A stretch of DNA of 64,000 nucleotides from Flavobacterium sp. ALJ2 (GCF_015594725.1 NZ_JADNRC010000012.1:1-64000), one strand, 5' to 3'. Shown: positions 42,633-52,727, counted from the first letter of the stretch. Numbers and translations are program-made. Notes: generated by a model from the sequence alone, not told the origin.

Positions 42633-45600
42633 ATGCATCATTATTTCTACGCCATACATCTATTTGTAAACAAGAGAAAATCATTATCGGTTTTTTTGGC
42701 AATTGCGATGCTTTTTGTATTTGGCTTTTTTGCTTCAAAAATTAAATTTGAAGAAGACATTACCAAACTTATTCCAACAAATGATAAGGCTGATATTACT
42801 GCAAAAGTATTAAAACAACTTAATTTCGCCGACAAGATTACAGTAATTTTTCAGCTTGAAAAAGAGGGAACCGATGAAGACTTAAAAGAAATGGCCGCTA
42901 TTTTCACCGATAGTATTGCCAAAACTTGCCAACCTTATATAACTGCTGTACAAGGAAAAATAGATGAAGAGAATATTCAACAGACTATTGATTTTGTTCA
43001 CAATAACGTCCCCCTTTTCTTGGATGACAACGATTATATAGCCATTCAATCCAAATTACAACAGGATAGTATTGCAGCAACTGTACAAGGAAATTACAAA
43101 TCGATAATTTCTCCTTCTGGGTTTATCACCAAAGATTTTATATTACAAGATCCATTAGGAATTTCATTTATAGCCTTAAAGAAATTACAACAATTAAATG
43201 TTGGTGATGATTTTACCCTCGATAATGGTTTTGTAATGACCAAAGACAAAACGAAATTGTTGTTGTTTATTACTTCTAATCTGCCTTCGAGCGAAACAGA
43301 AAAAAATTCTGTTTTTGCTGCAAAACTCAATACCATAAAAGACAACTTAAATAAACAATTCAAAACAAAAGCTTCAGTTAGTTATTTTGGATCTGCACTT
43401 ATTGCTGTAGCAAATGCCAATCAGATTAAAGGCGATATTGTACTTACTACAACTATTGCAATGATTACACTAATGCTTATTTTGATTTTATTTTATCGTA
43501 AAGTATTTATCCCATTAATCATTTTTCTTCCAACGGTATTTGGAGCACTATTCGCCGTTGCATTTTTATATTTTGTAAAAGAACGAATTTCGGCAATTTC
43601 ACTCGGAATAGGCTCAATTCTTTTGGGAATTACAATAGATTATTCCATTCATATCCTTACACATTACAAACATAATAGTGATGTAAAAACCTTGTACAAA
43701 GACATCACAATGCCAGTAATAATGAGTAGTTCAACTACTGCTGTTGCTTTTTTATGTTTACTTTTTGTAAAATCAGATGCACTAAACGACTTAGGGATTT
43801 TTGCTGCAGTAATTGTAATGGCATCGGCATTTTTCTCACTTCTCATTGTGCCACATTTATATAAACCAAAAGAAAACAATTTCGAACACAAGAAAAATGT
43901 GATTGATAAATTGGCTCATTTTTCATTTCATAACAATAAATTCCTAATTGGTTTTTGCGTACTTATTACCATCGTTTGTTGTTTTACTTATAACGATGTT
44001 GGATTCAACAACGATTTATCACAACTTAATTTTGTTCCAGAAGAAATTAAAGCTGCTGAAAAAAAACTTGAAGAAAGCACAACAAGTTTAACTTCTAAAA
44101 CAATTTATCTGGCTTCTTACGGAAATAGTATGGAAGAAGTCTTGCAGAAAAACAGTCAGCTTTTTAATGCTCTCGCAAAAGACAAACAACAAAACAAAAT
44201 CCTAAATTATAGTTCCGTAGGAGGAATTATGCTTTCGCAAAAAGAACAAAAGCAAAAAATAGATAAATGGAATTCCTTTTGGGATGCCAATAAAAAACAG
44301 CTTTTAAAGTCTAAATTAATAAGTGAAGGTGCCAAACTAGGATTTAAACCCACAACGTACACTGCATTTTTTGACCATCTTGATGCTCACTTTAAACCTA
44401 TTTCCTATCAGGATTATTTAAAGATAAATGCTTTACAATTACAAGAATTCATTAGTGAGAAAAATGGATTTTTTACCATTTCGACATTAGCAAAAGTTGC
44501 ACCCGAACAACGTGATGCATTTGTAAAATCAGCTTCTGCCAAAGATGGTTTACTGGCAATCGACCGTCAGCAAATGAATGAAACCTTTTTTAGTACACTT
44601 AATACCGATTTCAATTCTCTTGTAAATTATTCATTTGTTGCAGTAATTCTTATTCTATTCTTCTTTTTCAGAAGAGTCGAATTGGTAATCATAAGTTGTA
44701 TTCCGATTGCATTAACCGGAATTGTAACTGCTGGTATCATGGGGATTTTTAACATTCAACTGAATATTTTTAGTATGATTGTATGTACTCTTATTTTTGG
44801 CCATGGTGTCGATTTTAGTATTTTCATGACAAGCGCATTACAGAAAGAATATACTACCGGAAAGAATGAAATTGCAATCTATAGAACATCAATCATTCTT
44901 GCGGTAATAACAACCATCCTAGGAATTGGCGCATTAATATTTGCCAAACATCCTGCATTACAATCTATCTCATCAATCTCGTTGATTGGGGTTTTTGCAG
45001 CGCTAATTATTACGTTTATCTTCTACCCGATTCTATTCAAATTATTCTTGTCTAATCGTCCTAAAAACGGAAAAGCACCATTCCAACTTCGTTCCTTGAT
45101 AAATGGTATATTCTCATTTTTGTATTATGGTCTTGGCGGAATTTTAATGTCTGTATTTTGCTTGACAATTATGAAAATTCTTCCTTTAAAAGAGCAAACA
45201 AAAATGAACGGTTTTAGATATTTGATTTCAAAATTCATGAAATCTGTTTTATATACAAATCCTTTTGTAAGCAAAAATGTAATTAATATTCATAACGAAA
45301 AATTCGAAAAGCCAGCCGTAATTATTGCCAACCATTCTTCCTTTTTAGATATCCTAGCAGTTGGAATGCTGAGCCCAAAAATCATTTACCTGGTAAGCGA
45401 CTGGGTTTATAATTCTCCTATTTTTGGAGCTACGGTAAGAAAAGCAGGTTTTTATCCCGTATCAGAAGGTCTTGAAGGGGGTCTCGAACATTTACGCAAA
45501 AAAATAGACGAAGGATATTCCTTAATGGTATTTCCTGAAGGAACTAGATCCGAAAGCAATCAAATAAAACGATTCCACAAAGGGGCTTTTTATCTTTCAG

Positions 45601-46316
45601 AACATTTTAATCTGGACATTATTCCTGTTTTAATTCATGGTACATCTGAAGCCTTACCCAAAGGAGATTTCATTATTTATGATAGCGCTATAACAGTTTC
45701 TATTCTAAACAGAATTACTCCTGAGAATCTTTCTTTTGGAAAAAACTATACAGAAAGAACAAAACAAATAAGTGCTTTTTTTAAAGCCGAATTTCATAAA
45801 ACACGTCAAAATCTTGAAGGTCCGGATTATTTCAAAAAAATGATTATTAATAGTTTTGATTACAAAGAATCGGAGATAATTAATAGTGTAAAGAAGAATC
45901 TAAAAGCAAATTCAGAAACCTTTCATCTATTAAATAAATACATAAAACCAAAAGCCAGAATATTGCATTTGAGTAATGATTACGGTGAGCTAAATTTATT
46001 ATTAACACTACAGGAACCGGAACGAAAAGTTGATTCTTTTACAACCGATGAAGAAAAATATGCGGTTGCAAAAACCAATTATATCGTTAAAAAAAGAACA
46101 ATTCATTATCTAGAAAAAATCGAAACTGCACTACAAAAACAATATGACGTCGTTTTAATTACTGATGGAAATTACAGTACAATTATCGAAGGAATCATAC
46201 CGATAACTACTTGCTTTATTTTAATAAATAGCAGCAGTTTAAAAAGTACATTGCTTAATTTTGGCTTCACTTGTACTAATGAAGAAGGCAAAATTTTAGT
46301 CTTAAAGAAAGAATAG
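42633..46316 (+). CDS. MMPL transporter fused to PlsC-type acyltransferase and a C-terminal domain
   Basis: A 1227-residue inner-membrane protein. Residues 1-850 are an RND/MMPL exporter with one N-terminal span, two blocks of five or six spans (about 265-410 and 662-810) and two large periplasmic domains. Residues 860-1065 are a lysophospholipid acyltransferase domain with HSSFLD (901-906, HX4D) and FPEGTRS (967-973). The last 130 residues (LHLSNDYGELNLLLTLQ, VVLITDGN) look like a remnant of a SAM-binding fold. Separate MMPL exporters and acyltransferases are known in aryl polyene clusters; here they are one chain, so acylation and export may be coupled. Confidence 0.85.
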   Translation: MHHYFYAIHLFVNKRKSLSVFLAIAMLFVFGFFASKIKFEEDITKLIPTNDKADITAKVLKQLNFADKITVIFQLEKEGTDEDLKEMAAIFTDSIAKTCQPYITAVQGKIDEENIQQTIDFVHNNVPLFLDDNDYIAIQSKLQQDSIAATVQGNYKSIISPSGFITKDFILQDPLGISFIALKKLQQLNVGDDFTLDNGFVMTKDKTKLLLFITSNLPSSETEKNSVFAAKLNTIKDNLNKQFKTKASVSYFGSALIAVANANQIKGDIVLTTTIAMITLMLILILFYRKVFIPLIIFLPTVFGALFAVAFLYFVKERISAISLGIGSILLGITIDYSIHILTHYKHNSDVKTLYKDITMPVIMSSSTTAVAFLCLLFVKSDALNDLGIFAAVIVMASAFFSLLIVPHLYKPKENNFEHKKNVIDKLAHFSFHNNKFLIGFCVLITIVCCFTYNDVGFNNDLSQLNFVPEEIKAAEKKLEESTTSLTSKTIYLASYGNSMEEVLQKNSQLFNALAKDKQQNKILNYSSVGGIMLSQKEQKQKIDKWNSFWDANKKQLLKSKLISEGAKLGFKPTTYTAFFDHLDAHFKPISYQDYLKINALQLQEFISEKNGFFTISTLAKVAPEQRDAFVKSASAKDGLLAIDRQQMNETFFSTLNTDFNSLVNYSFVAVILILFFFFRRVELVIISCIPIALTGIVTAGIMGIFNIQLNIFSMIVCTLIFGHGVDFSIFMTSALQKEYTTGKNEIAIYRTSIILAVITTILGIGALIFAKHPALQSISSISLIGVFAALIITFIFYPILFKLFLSNRPKNGKAPFQLRSLINGIFSFLYYGLGGILMSVFCLTIMKILPLKEQTKMNGFRYLISKFMKSVLYTNPFVSKNVINIHNEKFEKPAVIIANHSSFLDILAVGMLSPKIIYLVSDWVYNSPIFGATVRKAGFYPVSEGLEGGLEHLRKKIDEGYSLMVFPEGTRSESNQIKRFHKGAFYLSEHFNLDIIPVLIHGTSEALPKGDFIIYDSAITVSILNRITPENLSFGKNYTERTKQISAFFKAEFHKTRQNLEGPDYFKKMIINSFDYKESEIINSVKKNLKANSETFHLLNKYIKPKARILHLSNDYGELNLLLTLQEPERKVDSFTTDEEKYAVAKTNYIVKKRTIHYLEKIETALQKQYDVVLITDGNYSTIIEGIIPITTCFILINSSSLKSTLLNFGFTCTNEEGKILVLKKE

Positions 46317-46317
46317 C

Positions 46318-47835
46318 ATGAAAGAACATTATGATGTAGTTATCGTAGGCAGCGGTTTGGGTGGTTTGGTTTCGGCTATTATTCTTGCCAAAGAAGGTTA
46401 TAGTGTTTGCGTACTCGAAAAAAACAATCAATTTGGTGGAAATCTACAGACTTTTGTGAGAGACAAAACCATTTTTGACACAGGAATTCACTACATCGGA
46501 GGATTGAGCGAAGGACAAAACCTATATAAGTATTTCAAATATCTAGGTATTATGGATAATTTGAAATTAAAAAAAATGGATGAAGATGGTTTTGATATCA
46601 TCTCATTTGAAGATCAAAATAAAGAATATCCACATGCTCAAGGATACGAAAACTTCGTTAACCAATTACTAAAGCATTTTCCTGAAGAAAAAGAAGCAAT
46701 AGAGAATTATTGTGAAAAAGTAAGAACTACCTGTGATTCATTCCCTTTATACAACTTGCGTTCGGAAGGAAAATACGATAGCGATATCCTGACTTTAAAT
46801 GCCAAGCAAACCATCGATGAAATAACCGAAAATAAACAATTAAGAGCTGTCCTTGCTGGTTCTAATTTTTTATATGCAGGTATTGAAGATAAATCGCCTT
46901 TTTATGTACATGCACTATCTGTAAACTCTTATATCCAAAGCTCTTGGAGATGCATAAATGGAGGAAGTCAGATAACGAAGCAACTCATCAAACAACTCAA
47001 AAAATATGGTGGAGAAGTTTATAAATATAAAGAAGTAACGAGTTTTAATGTCGGGAACAACAATGTTACTTCCGTTAAAATGAAAGACGGAAGCGAAGTT
47101 TCAGCAACTTATTTTATTTCTAACATTGAACCAAAAACCACCTTGAAAATGGTTGGCGAAGAAAATTTTCGAAAATCATTTTATAGCCGTATTCAAAGTC
47201 TCGAAGGTGTAATTTCGGCATTTAGCCTATATATTGTCTTTAAACCAAAAACATTCAAATACATCAATCATAACTATTATCATTTTAAAAATAGTAATGA
47301 GGTTTGGACTGCACATGAATACGACGAAAATTCTTGGCCAAAAGCATACATGGCTTCAATGAATGCATCCAAAAAAGACGAAGAATGGGCCGATGGAATG
47401 ACCTTTATTACCTATATGAAATTTGACGATTTGTTACCTTGGGCTAATACGTTTAATACCACTGCCGAAAAAAATGATCGTGGCGAAAGTTATGATGAAT
47501 TTAAATCCCGAAAAGCAAGTAAGTTTTTAAAGGAAATTGAGATGAAATTCCCAGAAATAAAAGAGTGCATTCAATCGATACACACCTCCACTCCACTATC
47601 TTATCGTGATTATATTGGCGGTCATAATGGTAATATGTATGGTTATATAAAAGATTCTAATAACCCTATGAAATCATTTATTGCTTCTAAAACTAAACTA
47701 AATAACTTGTTTTTAACAGGACAAAGTATTAATATGCATGGTGTTTTAGGCGTAACTATTGGCGCCGTTGTTACTTGCTCAGAAATAGTTGGAAAAGAAT
47801 ATTTAGTATCCAAAATCAACCAAGCCTCTGAATAA
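46318..47835 (+). CDS. CrtI-like FAD oxidoreductase 2
   Basis: A 505-residue phytoene desaturase-like flavoprotein starting with VVIVGSGLGGLVSAIILAK (about 7-25) and ending with the FAD motif LFLTGQSINMHGVLGVTIGA. It is clearly diverged from the homologue at 23795. It lies 2 bp behind the MMPL fusion. A saturase or desaturase acting on the polyene or alkyl chains is likely; direction cannot be told. Confidence 0.82.
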   Translation: MKEHYDVVIVGSGLGGLVSAIILAKEGYSVCVLEKNNQFGGNLQTFVRDKTIFDTGIHYIGGLSEGQNLYKYFKYLGIMDNLKLKKMDEDGFDIISFEDQNKEYPHAQGYENFVNQLLKHFPEEKEAIENYCEKVRTTCDSFPLYNLRSEGKYDSDILTLNAKQTIDEITENKQLRAVLAGSNFLYAGIEDKSPFYVHALSVNSYIQSSWRCINGGSQITKQLIKQLKKYGGEVYKYKEVTSFNVGNNNVTSVKMKDGSEVSATYFISNIEPKTTLKMVGEENFRKSFYSRIQSLEGVISAFSLYIVFKPKTFKYINHNYYHFKNSNEVWTAHEYDENSWPKAYMASMNASKKDEEWADGMTFITYMKFDDLLPWANTFNTTAEKNDRGESYDEFKSRKASKFLKEIEMKFPEIKECIQSIHTSTPLSYRDYIGGHNGNMYGYIKDSNNPMKSFIASKTKLNNLFLTGQSINMHGVLGVTIGAVVTCSEIVGKEYLVSKINQASE

Positions 47836-47843
47836 TTTTGATT

Positions 47844-49511
47844 ATGAAAAAACGAATTCTGGTTGTCTTCCTAATCGGTTTTTTGTTAGTGTTTCTTTCA
47901 TGTGGCACTTCAAAATCAATGCATCATAAGCCAAATATAACAGATTATAATACCGTTCTTCCAATTATAAAAAAACAATCTGATTCGGTATTTTCATCAG
48001 GAAACAACTTCTTATTAAAAAACCCGCAAGGTCTTTGGGAACTTTATATAGAAGGAGATGCCTATCAAATTGGTCTTAATTCAGGAGCTTTAACGGACTC
48101 TCTCTTAAAAAAACAGGAACGCATATTTTTCTCTAAAATTCAAGATATAGTGCCTTCAAAGTTCAAGCAAAATATGCTTCGGAACTTTTTAAAATGGTAC
48201 AACAGGAAATTATATCTCAATGTTCCCGAAGAATATCAAACCGAAATTTATGGCGTTTCTCAATATACATCTCATGATTACGATGCAATCGCATCACAGT
48301 ATTTGCGTAGTTTGTATTTACATGCAGCGCATGATATCGGCCATGCATTACAAGATTTGGCATTAGTGGGTTGTTCCTCTTTTGCAGCTTGGGGAGATAA
48401 ATCAGAAAATGGAAATTTAATCCTAGGGCGAAATTTTGATTTTTATGTAAATGATGCTTTTGCAAAAGACAAAATAGTAGCCTTTATAAAGCCAAAAACA
48501 GGCCATCCGTTTATGATGGTAACTTGGCCTGGGATGATTGGAGCAGTTTCGGGAATGAATCAAGAAGGATTAACAGTAACCATAAACGCTGGAAAATCAA
48601 AAATTCCGCTAATCGCAAAAACTCCAATATCTATTCTAACCCGCCAAATTCTGCAATATGCAACCAATATTGATGAAGCAATTGCTATTGCAAAAAAAAC
48701 AACCGTTTTTGTTTCCGAATCAATAATGGTAGGAAGTGCCAACGATAATAAAGCAGTTTTAATAGAAGTTTCTCCACACAAATTTGGGGTTTATGAAGTT
48801 TCAAACAACAACCAGCTTATTTGTTCCAATCATTTTCAAAGTGCTGTTTTAAAAGATGACAAACGAAATAAAAAACAAATTCTCAACAGTCATTCAAAAT
48901 ACCGTTACGATAGAATGGTAGAACTATTTGAAGAAACTCCAAAAGTAAACCCAAAGAAGGCTGCAGAAATACTTAGAAATAAAGAGGGCTTAGAAAATAC
49001 TAAATTGGGTTATGGCAACGAAAAATCTCTAAATCAATTAATGGCACATCATGGCATCATTTTTAAACCCAAAGAAAAGTTAGTTTGGGTATCTGCGAAT
49101 CCATATCAATTAGGAGAATTTGTATGTTATGACTTGAATAAAATATTTAAAAAACGAGAGCAAACCGATACAATTGTATCTTTGTCTGAAACAAAATTAA
49201 ATATTCAAAAAGATCCTTTTTTGGCTACAGCCGAATTTAAAAATTATCAAAAATTCAGAATAAAAGATAAAAAAATAGATTCTTACTTAAATGAAAGAGA
49301 TACCATTTCCGCGGAATTTATTCAAGAATATCAATCCTTAAACCCTGATTACTGGGTCGTTTATTATAAAGTTGGATTGTATTTTTATCAAAAAAAAGAA
49401 TATGCTTTGGCGAAAAATTACTTTGAAAAAGCATTAACAAAAGAAATTACAACACTTCCTGAAAAACAGAAAGTTGAAAAGTATATAAAAAAAATTAAAA
49501 GAAAATTATAA
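47844..49511 (+). CDS. C45-family autoproteolytic acyltransferase/hydrolase lipoprotein
   Basis: A 555-residue lipoprotein (signal peptide with VFLSC, Cys20). The middle matches the C45 acyl-CoA:6-aminopenicillanate acyltransferase family, which cleaves itself to expose an N-terminal Cys nucleophile; that residue should be Cys177 in LVGCSSFAAWG, followed by NLILGRNFDF. A C-terminal TPR-like segment follows. The gene ends by overlapping the ligase gene in TAATG. A role in acyl transfer or hydrolysis at the outer membrane, for example joining polyene and resorcinol, would suit its location. The ATG at 47844 is used. Confidence 0.8.
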   Translation: MKKRILVVFLIGFLLVFLSCGTSKSMHHKPNITDYNTVLPIIKKQSDSVFSSGNNFLLKNPQGLWELYIEGDAYQIGLNSGALTDSLLKKQERIFFSKIQDIVPSKFKQNMLRNFLKWYNRKLYLNVPEEYQTEIYGVSQYTSHDYDAIASQYLRSLYLHAAHDIGHALQDLALVGCSSFAAWGDKSENGNLILGRNFDFYVNDAFAKDKIVAFIKPKTGHPFMMVTWPGMIGAVSGMNQEGLTVTINAGKSKIPLIAKTPISILTRQILQYATNIDEAIAIAKKTTVFVSESIMVGSANDNKAVLIEVSPHKFGVYEVSNNNQLICSNHFQSAVLKDDKRNKKQILNSHSKYRYDRMVELFEETPKVNPKKAAEILRNKEGLENTKLGYGNEKSLNQLMAHHGIIFKPKEKLVWVSANPYQLGEFVCYDLNKIFKKREQTDTIVSLSETKLNIQKDPFLATAEFKNYQKFRIKDKKIDSYLNERDTISAEFIQEYQSLNPDYWVVYYKVGLYFYQKKEYALAKNYFEKALTKEITTLPEKQKVEKYIKKIKRKL

Positions 49512-50797
49512 TGATTCCAGAAATAGAAAAAGGTTCTTTAGAAGAAATTAAAAAATTTCAAGAACAAAAATTAGTGGAACTTTTGGTTTACATAAGTCAG
49601 AATTCACCTTATTATAAAGCCCTTTTCGAAAAGAAAAACATTGATCTTTCTGCTATTAAAACTCTAGAAGATCTTCAGCTTTTACCCGTTACCACCAAAG
49701 AAGATCTTCAAAACAATAATGATGATTTCCTATGTGTACCCATAAATAAAATTATAGATTTCTCAACCACTTCGGGAACTTTAGGTGATCCTGTAACTTT
49801 TGGCTTAACCGATGCCGATTTAGACAGATTGGCTTATAATGAGGCTATTTCTTTTGATTGTGCAGGAATTAAAGAAGGTGATATTGTACAACTTATGACT
49901 ACAATTGATCGCAAGTTTATGGCTGGATTAGCTTACTTTTTGGGATTGCGAAAACTAAAAGTGGGTGTAATTCGCGTTGGTGCAGGAATACCAGAATTAC
50001 AATGGGATTCTATCTTAAAATACAATCCATCTTACTTAATAACGGTTCCTTCCTTTTTACTAAAACTGATTGAATATGCCGAAAGCCATAATATCGATTA
50101 TAATAATTCGAGCATAAAAGGGGCTATTTGCATTGGAGAATCCCTGAGAAACCAAGATTTCTCAATGAATATTTTGTCTAAAAAAATCACTGACAAATGG
50201 AATATTAAATTGTTCTCTACTTATGCTTCAACCGAAATGAGCACCGCTTTTACCGAATGCGAGCACGAGAACGGAGGGCATCATCATCCTGAATTAATCA
50301 TTGTAGAAGTTCTAGATGAAAACAATAATCGAGTAAAGAATGGCGAAGCTGGTGAACTTACCTTTACCACTTTAGGAATCGAAGCCATGCCTTTATTACG
50401 TTTTAAAACGGGTGATATTGTCCAGTTACACGACACTCCTTGTGCCTGTGGAAGAAATACTTTGCGTGTAGGTCCAGTTATCGGGCGCAAAAAGCAAATG
50501 ATAAAATACAAAGGAACAACCCTTTACCCACCTGCAATGAATGATGTTTTAAGTGATTTTGATGCTATCGAAAATCACATCATCGAGATATCTACCAATG
50601 ATTTAGGAACTGACGAAATCCTGATTAAGATTGCTGTAAAGCAGCAATCAGATGAATTATTGCATGCAATAAAAGATCACTTTAGAGCCAAATTAAGAGT
50701 AACTCCAAAAATAGAATTTACTTCAAGAGAAATATTAAATTCATTAGTCTTTAACCCAATGAGCCGTAAACCAATTCGGTTTTTTGATAATCGCTAA
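49511..50797 (+). CDS. PaaK-like adenylate-forming ligase
   Basis: A 428-residue member of the phenylacetate-CoA ligase family, which activates aryl acids with ATP. The AMP-binding loop is STTSGTLGDP at 85-94, with STYASTEMS and RFKTGDIVQLHD later, and Cys-rich CACGR typical of PaaK. In this cluster it should activate 4-coumarate made by the ammonia-lyase and load it on CoA or ACP. It closes the cluster and overlaps the C45 gene by one base. Confidence 0.88.
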   Translation: MIPEIEKGSLEEIKKFQEQKLVELLVYISQNSPYYKALFEKKNIDLSAIKTLEDLQLLPVTTKEDLQNNNDDFLCVPINKIIDFSTTSGTLGDPVTFGLTDADLDRLAYNEAISFDCAGIKEGDIVQLMTTIDRKFMAGLAYFLGLRKLKVGVIRVGAGIPELQWDSILKYNPSYLITVPSFLLKLIEYAESHNIDYNNSSIKGAICIGESLRNQDFSMNILSKKITDKWNIKLFSTYASTEMSTAFTECEHENGGHHHPELIIVEVLDENNNRVKNGEAGELTFTTLGIEAMPLLRFKTGDIVQLHDTPCACGRNTLRVGPVIGRKKQMIKYKGTTLYPPAMNDVLSDFDAIENHIIEISTNDLGTDEILIKIAVKQQSDELLHAIKDHFRAKLRVTPKIEFTSREILNSLVFNPMSRKPIRFFDNR

Positions 50798-50829
50798 TTT
50801 AGGTATAAAGTGGCAAAGATTCAGATTTA

Positions 50830-50870
50830 CAAAGGTTTACATTTGGAAGTCAAAAACCTGTGAACCTTTG
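50830..50870. terminator. Inverted repeat after the pigment cluster
   Basis: CAAAGGTTTACA (50830-50841) pairs with TGTGAACCTTTG (50859-50870) in 12 pairs, one of them G-U. No T tract follows, so it may be a weak terminator or a repeat; further CCTTTG words lie just downstream. Confidence 0.4.
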
Positions 50871-50894
50871 CTTCTATGAACCTTTGAACCTCAA

Positions 50895-50928
50895 TTTGGT
50901 ACAAATTAAACTAAAAGTTGTAATTTTG
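50895..50928 (+). promoter_or_regulatory. Promoter of dusB with short leader
   Basis: TTTG (50895-50898), 22 bp, TAATTTTG (50921-50928), full match to the flavobacterial consensus. The dusB ATG is only 9 bp beyond, so the mRNA is nearly leaderless. Confidence 0.65.
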
Positions 50929-50937
50929 CAAAAAATA

Positions 50938-51936
50938 ATGAAGATGGTCAAGATTGGCAACATAGAATTACCCGAATTTCCTTTACTACTCGCTCCTATG
51001 GAAGATGTGAGTGATCCACCGTTCCGTAGATTGTGTAAAACACATGGAGCAGATTTAATGTATTCGGAATTTATTTCTTCAGAAGGATTAATTCGTGATG
51101 CTATTAAAAGCCGAATGAAGTTGGATATTTTTGATTACGAACGTCCTGTTGGAATTCAGATTTTTGGTGGAGACGAAGAAGCGATGGCAATGTCATCAAA
51201 AATTGTTACTACTGTAAATCCTGATTTAATCGATATCAACTTTGGTTGTCCTGTAAAAAAAGTAGTTTGTAAAGGTGCAGGTGCAGGAGTTCTAAAAGAC
51301 GTTGATTTAATGGTCCGTTTAACCAAAGCAGTTATCGATAGTACTAATTTACCTGTTACTGTAAAAACCCGCTTAGGTTGGGATGATAACTCGATAAACA
51401 TCGATGAAGTTGCCGAACGCCTACAAGATATTGGTGTACAAGCATTAACGATTCATGCAAGAACCCGTGCTCAAATGTACAAAGGCCATTCAGACTGGTC
51501 ACATATTGCACGTGTAAAAAACAACCCAAGAATTACGATGCCTATCTTCGGAAATGGGGATATTGATAGCCCTGAAAAAGCATTGAAATTTAAAAATGAA
51601 TACGGTGTCGACGGTATTATGATTGGTCGTGCTGCAATTGGATATCCTTGGATTTTTAACGAAATAAAGCACTTTTTTGAAACTGGCGAACATTTACCCG
51701 CACCAACTGTTGCTGATCGTGTAGAAGCCGCAAGAAATCACCTTACGTGGTCGATGGAATGGAAAGGTGAACGCTTAGGAATTGTAGAAATGCGTCGTCA
51801 TTATACCAATTACTTTAAAGGGATACATTCATTTAAAGAATACAAACAAAAACTAGTTACAATAGACGATCCTCAAGAACTGTTTAATGTAATGAACGAA
51901 ATCCAGGATGTATATTCTGGATATGAATTTGTTTAA
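50938..51936 (+). CDS. dusB: tRNA-dihydrouridine synthase B
   Basis: A 332-residue flavoenzyme that reduces uridines in tRNA. Seen: LLLAPMEDVSDPPFRRLC (16-33), NFGCPVKKVVCKGAGAG (101-117) with the active Cys104, and VTVKTRLGWDD. The start is the ATG at 50938, directly behind the promoter, since upstream frame codons lie in repeat-rich DNA. It stands alone after the pigment cluster and is followed by a terminator shared with the amidase. Confidence 0.93.
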   Translation: MKMVKIGNIELPEFPLLLAPMEDVSDPPFRRLCKTHGADLMYSEFISSEGLIRDAIKSRMKLDIFDYERPVGIQIFGGDEEAMAMSSKIVTTVNPDLIDINFGCPVKKVVCKGAGAGVLKDVDLMVRLTKAVIDSTNLPVTVKTRLGWDDNSINIDEVAERLQDIGVQALTIHARTRAQMYKGHSDWSHIARVKNNPRITMPIFGNGDIDSPEKALKFKNEYGVDGIMIGRAAIGYPWIFNEIKHFFETGEHLPAPTVADRVEAARNHLTWSMEWKGERLGIVEMRRHYTNYFKGIHSFKEYKQKLVTIDDPQELFNVMNEIQDVYSGYEFV

Positions 51937-52002
51937 ACTATAGATTAATCTTTGACAAAGTTTTGAACTTTAATAAAGATGTTTTCTTTCAAATATATTA
52001 TC

Positions 52003-52030
52003 AAAAAAGACCATCAATAGACGGTCTTTT
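52003..52030. terminator. Terminator between dusB and the amidase gene
   Basis: A 9-bp stem AAAAAGACC/GGTCTTTTT with a 10-base loop, flanked by A and T runs, in the gap between converging genes. Confidence 0.75.
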
Positions 52031-52051
52031 TTTATGTTGTATGATTATTGT

Positions 52052-52657
52052 TTATTTTACTGCTTCTAAAATTTTAGTTGCAATTTCATTTTGTCCCGTT
52101 TCACTGGTAAGATATTCTCTATCCTTATTGTTTGATAAAAAACCCATCAGTAATGTTATTGCTGCACAATTAGAATTTTTCAACACATAAAAAGGGGCTT
52201 CACTTATTCTTCTTTTTAAAAGATTATCTCCAGAAACTTCATTAACAATTTTTTCCGCACTTTCTTTCGATTTTTCATAAAACTCAGTTTTAGATGAAAT
52301 ATAGGCATCAACTCCGTTTACCTGAACATTTTTTGAAGCATTAACATGCAATGAAATTACCAAATCAGGATTATGATTATTTATTATTGAAACTCTTTCG
52401 CTCAATCCCATAAAATGATCTCCATCACGAAGCAGCACAATTTCTAGATTACTATCTTTATTAAATGCTTTGATTTTCTTTGCAATCGCTTCAGAAATAT
52501 TTTTTTCCTGAAAACCGTGCATGTCTGCTCCAAAATCATGACCACCGTGACCAGCATCAATTACAATTATTTTTTTCTCTTCAAATGGCTTAAATGCAAA
52601 AAGACAAAATAATACTACTGCACTAAGAATTCCTGAAATTTTGATGTTGGTTTTCAT
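52052..52657 (-). CDS. N-acetylmuramoyl-L-alanine amidase
   Basis: A 201-residue amidase_3 enzyme that cleaves the stem peptide from peptidoglycan. An N-terminal signal or anchor segment at about 8-23 is followed by the zinc-binding VIDAGHGGHDFGA (32-44), with His37, Glu51 and the later SLHVNAS. It is cytoplasmic-membrane or periplasmic. The EnvC-like activator at 56622 could regulate it. Confidence 0.93.
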   Translation of the reverse strand: MKTNIKISGILSAVVLFCLFAFKPFEEKKIIVIDAGHGGHDFGADMHGFQEKNISEAIAKKIKAFNKDSNLEIVLLRDGDHFMGLSERVSIINNHNPDLVISLHVNASKNVQVNGVDAYISSKTEFYEKSKESAEKIVNEVSGDNLLKRRISEAPFYVLKNSNCAAITLLMGFLSNNKDREYLTSETGQNEIATKILEAVK

Positions 52658-52727
52658 ACTAATTTAGTTTTGATTTGATTAGTCTATTCCAACGAGAACA
52701 TTTAAGAAATATTGTACAAATTATACT

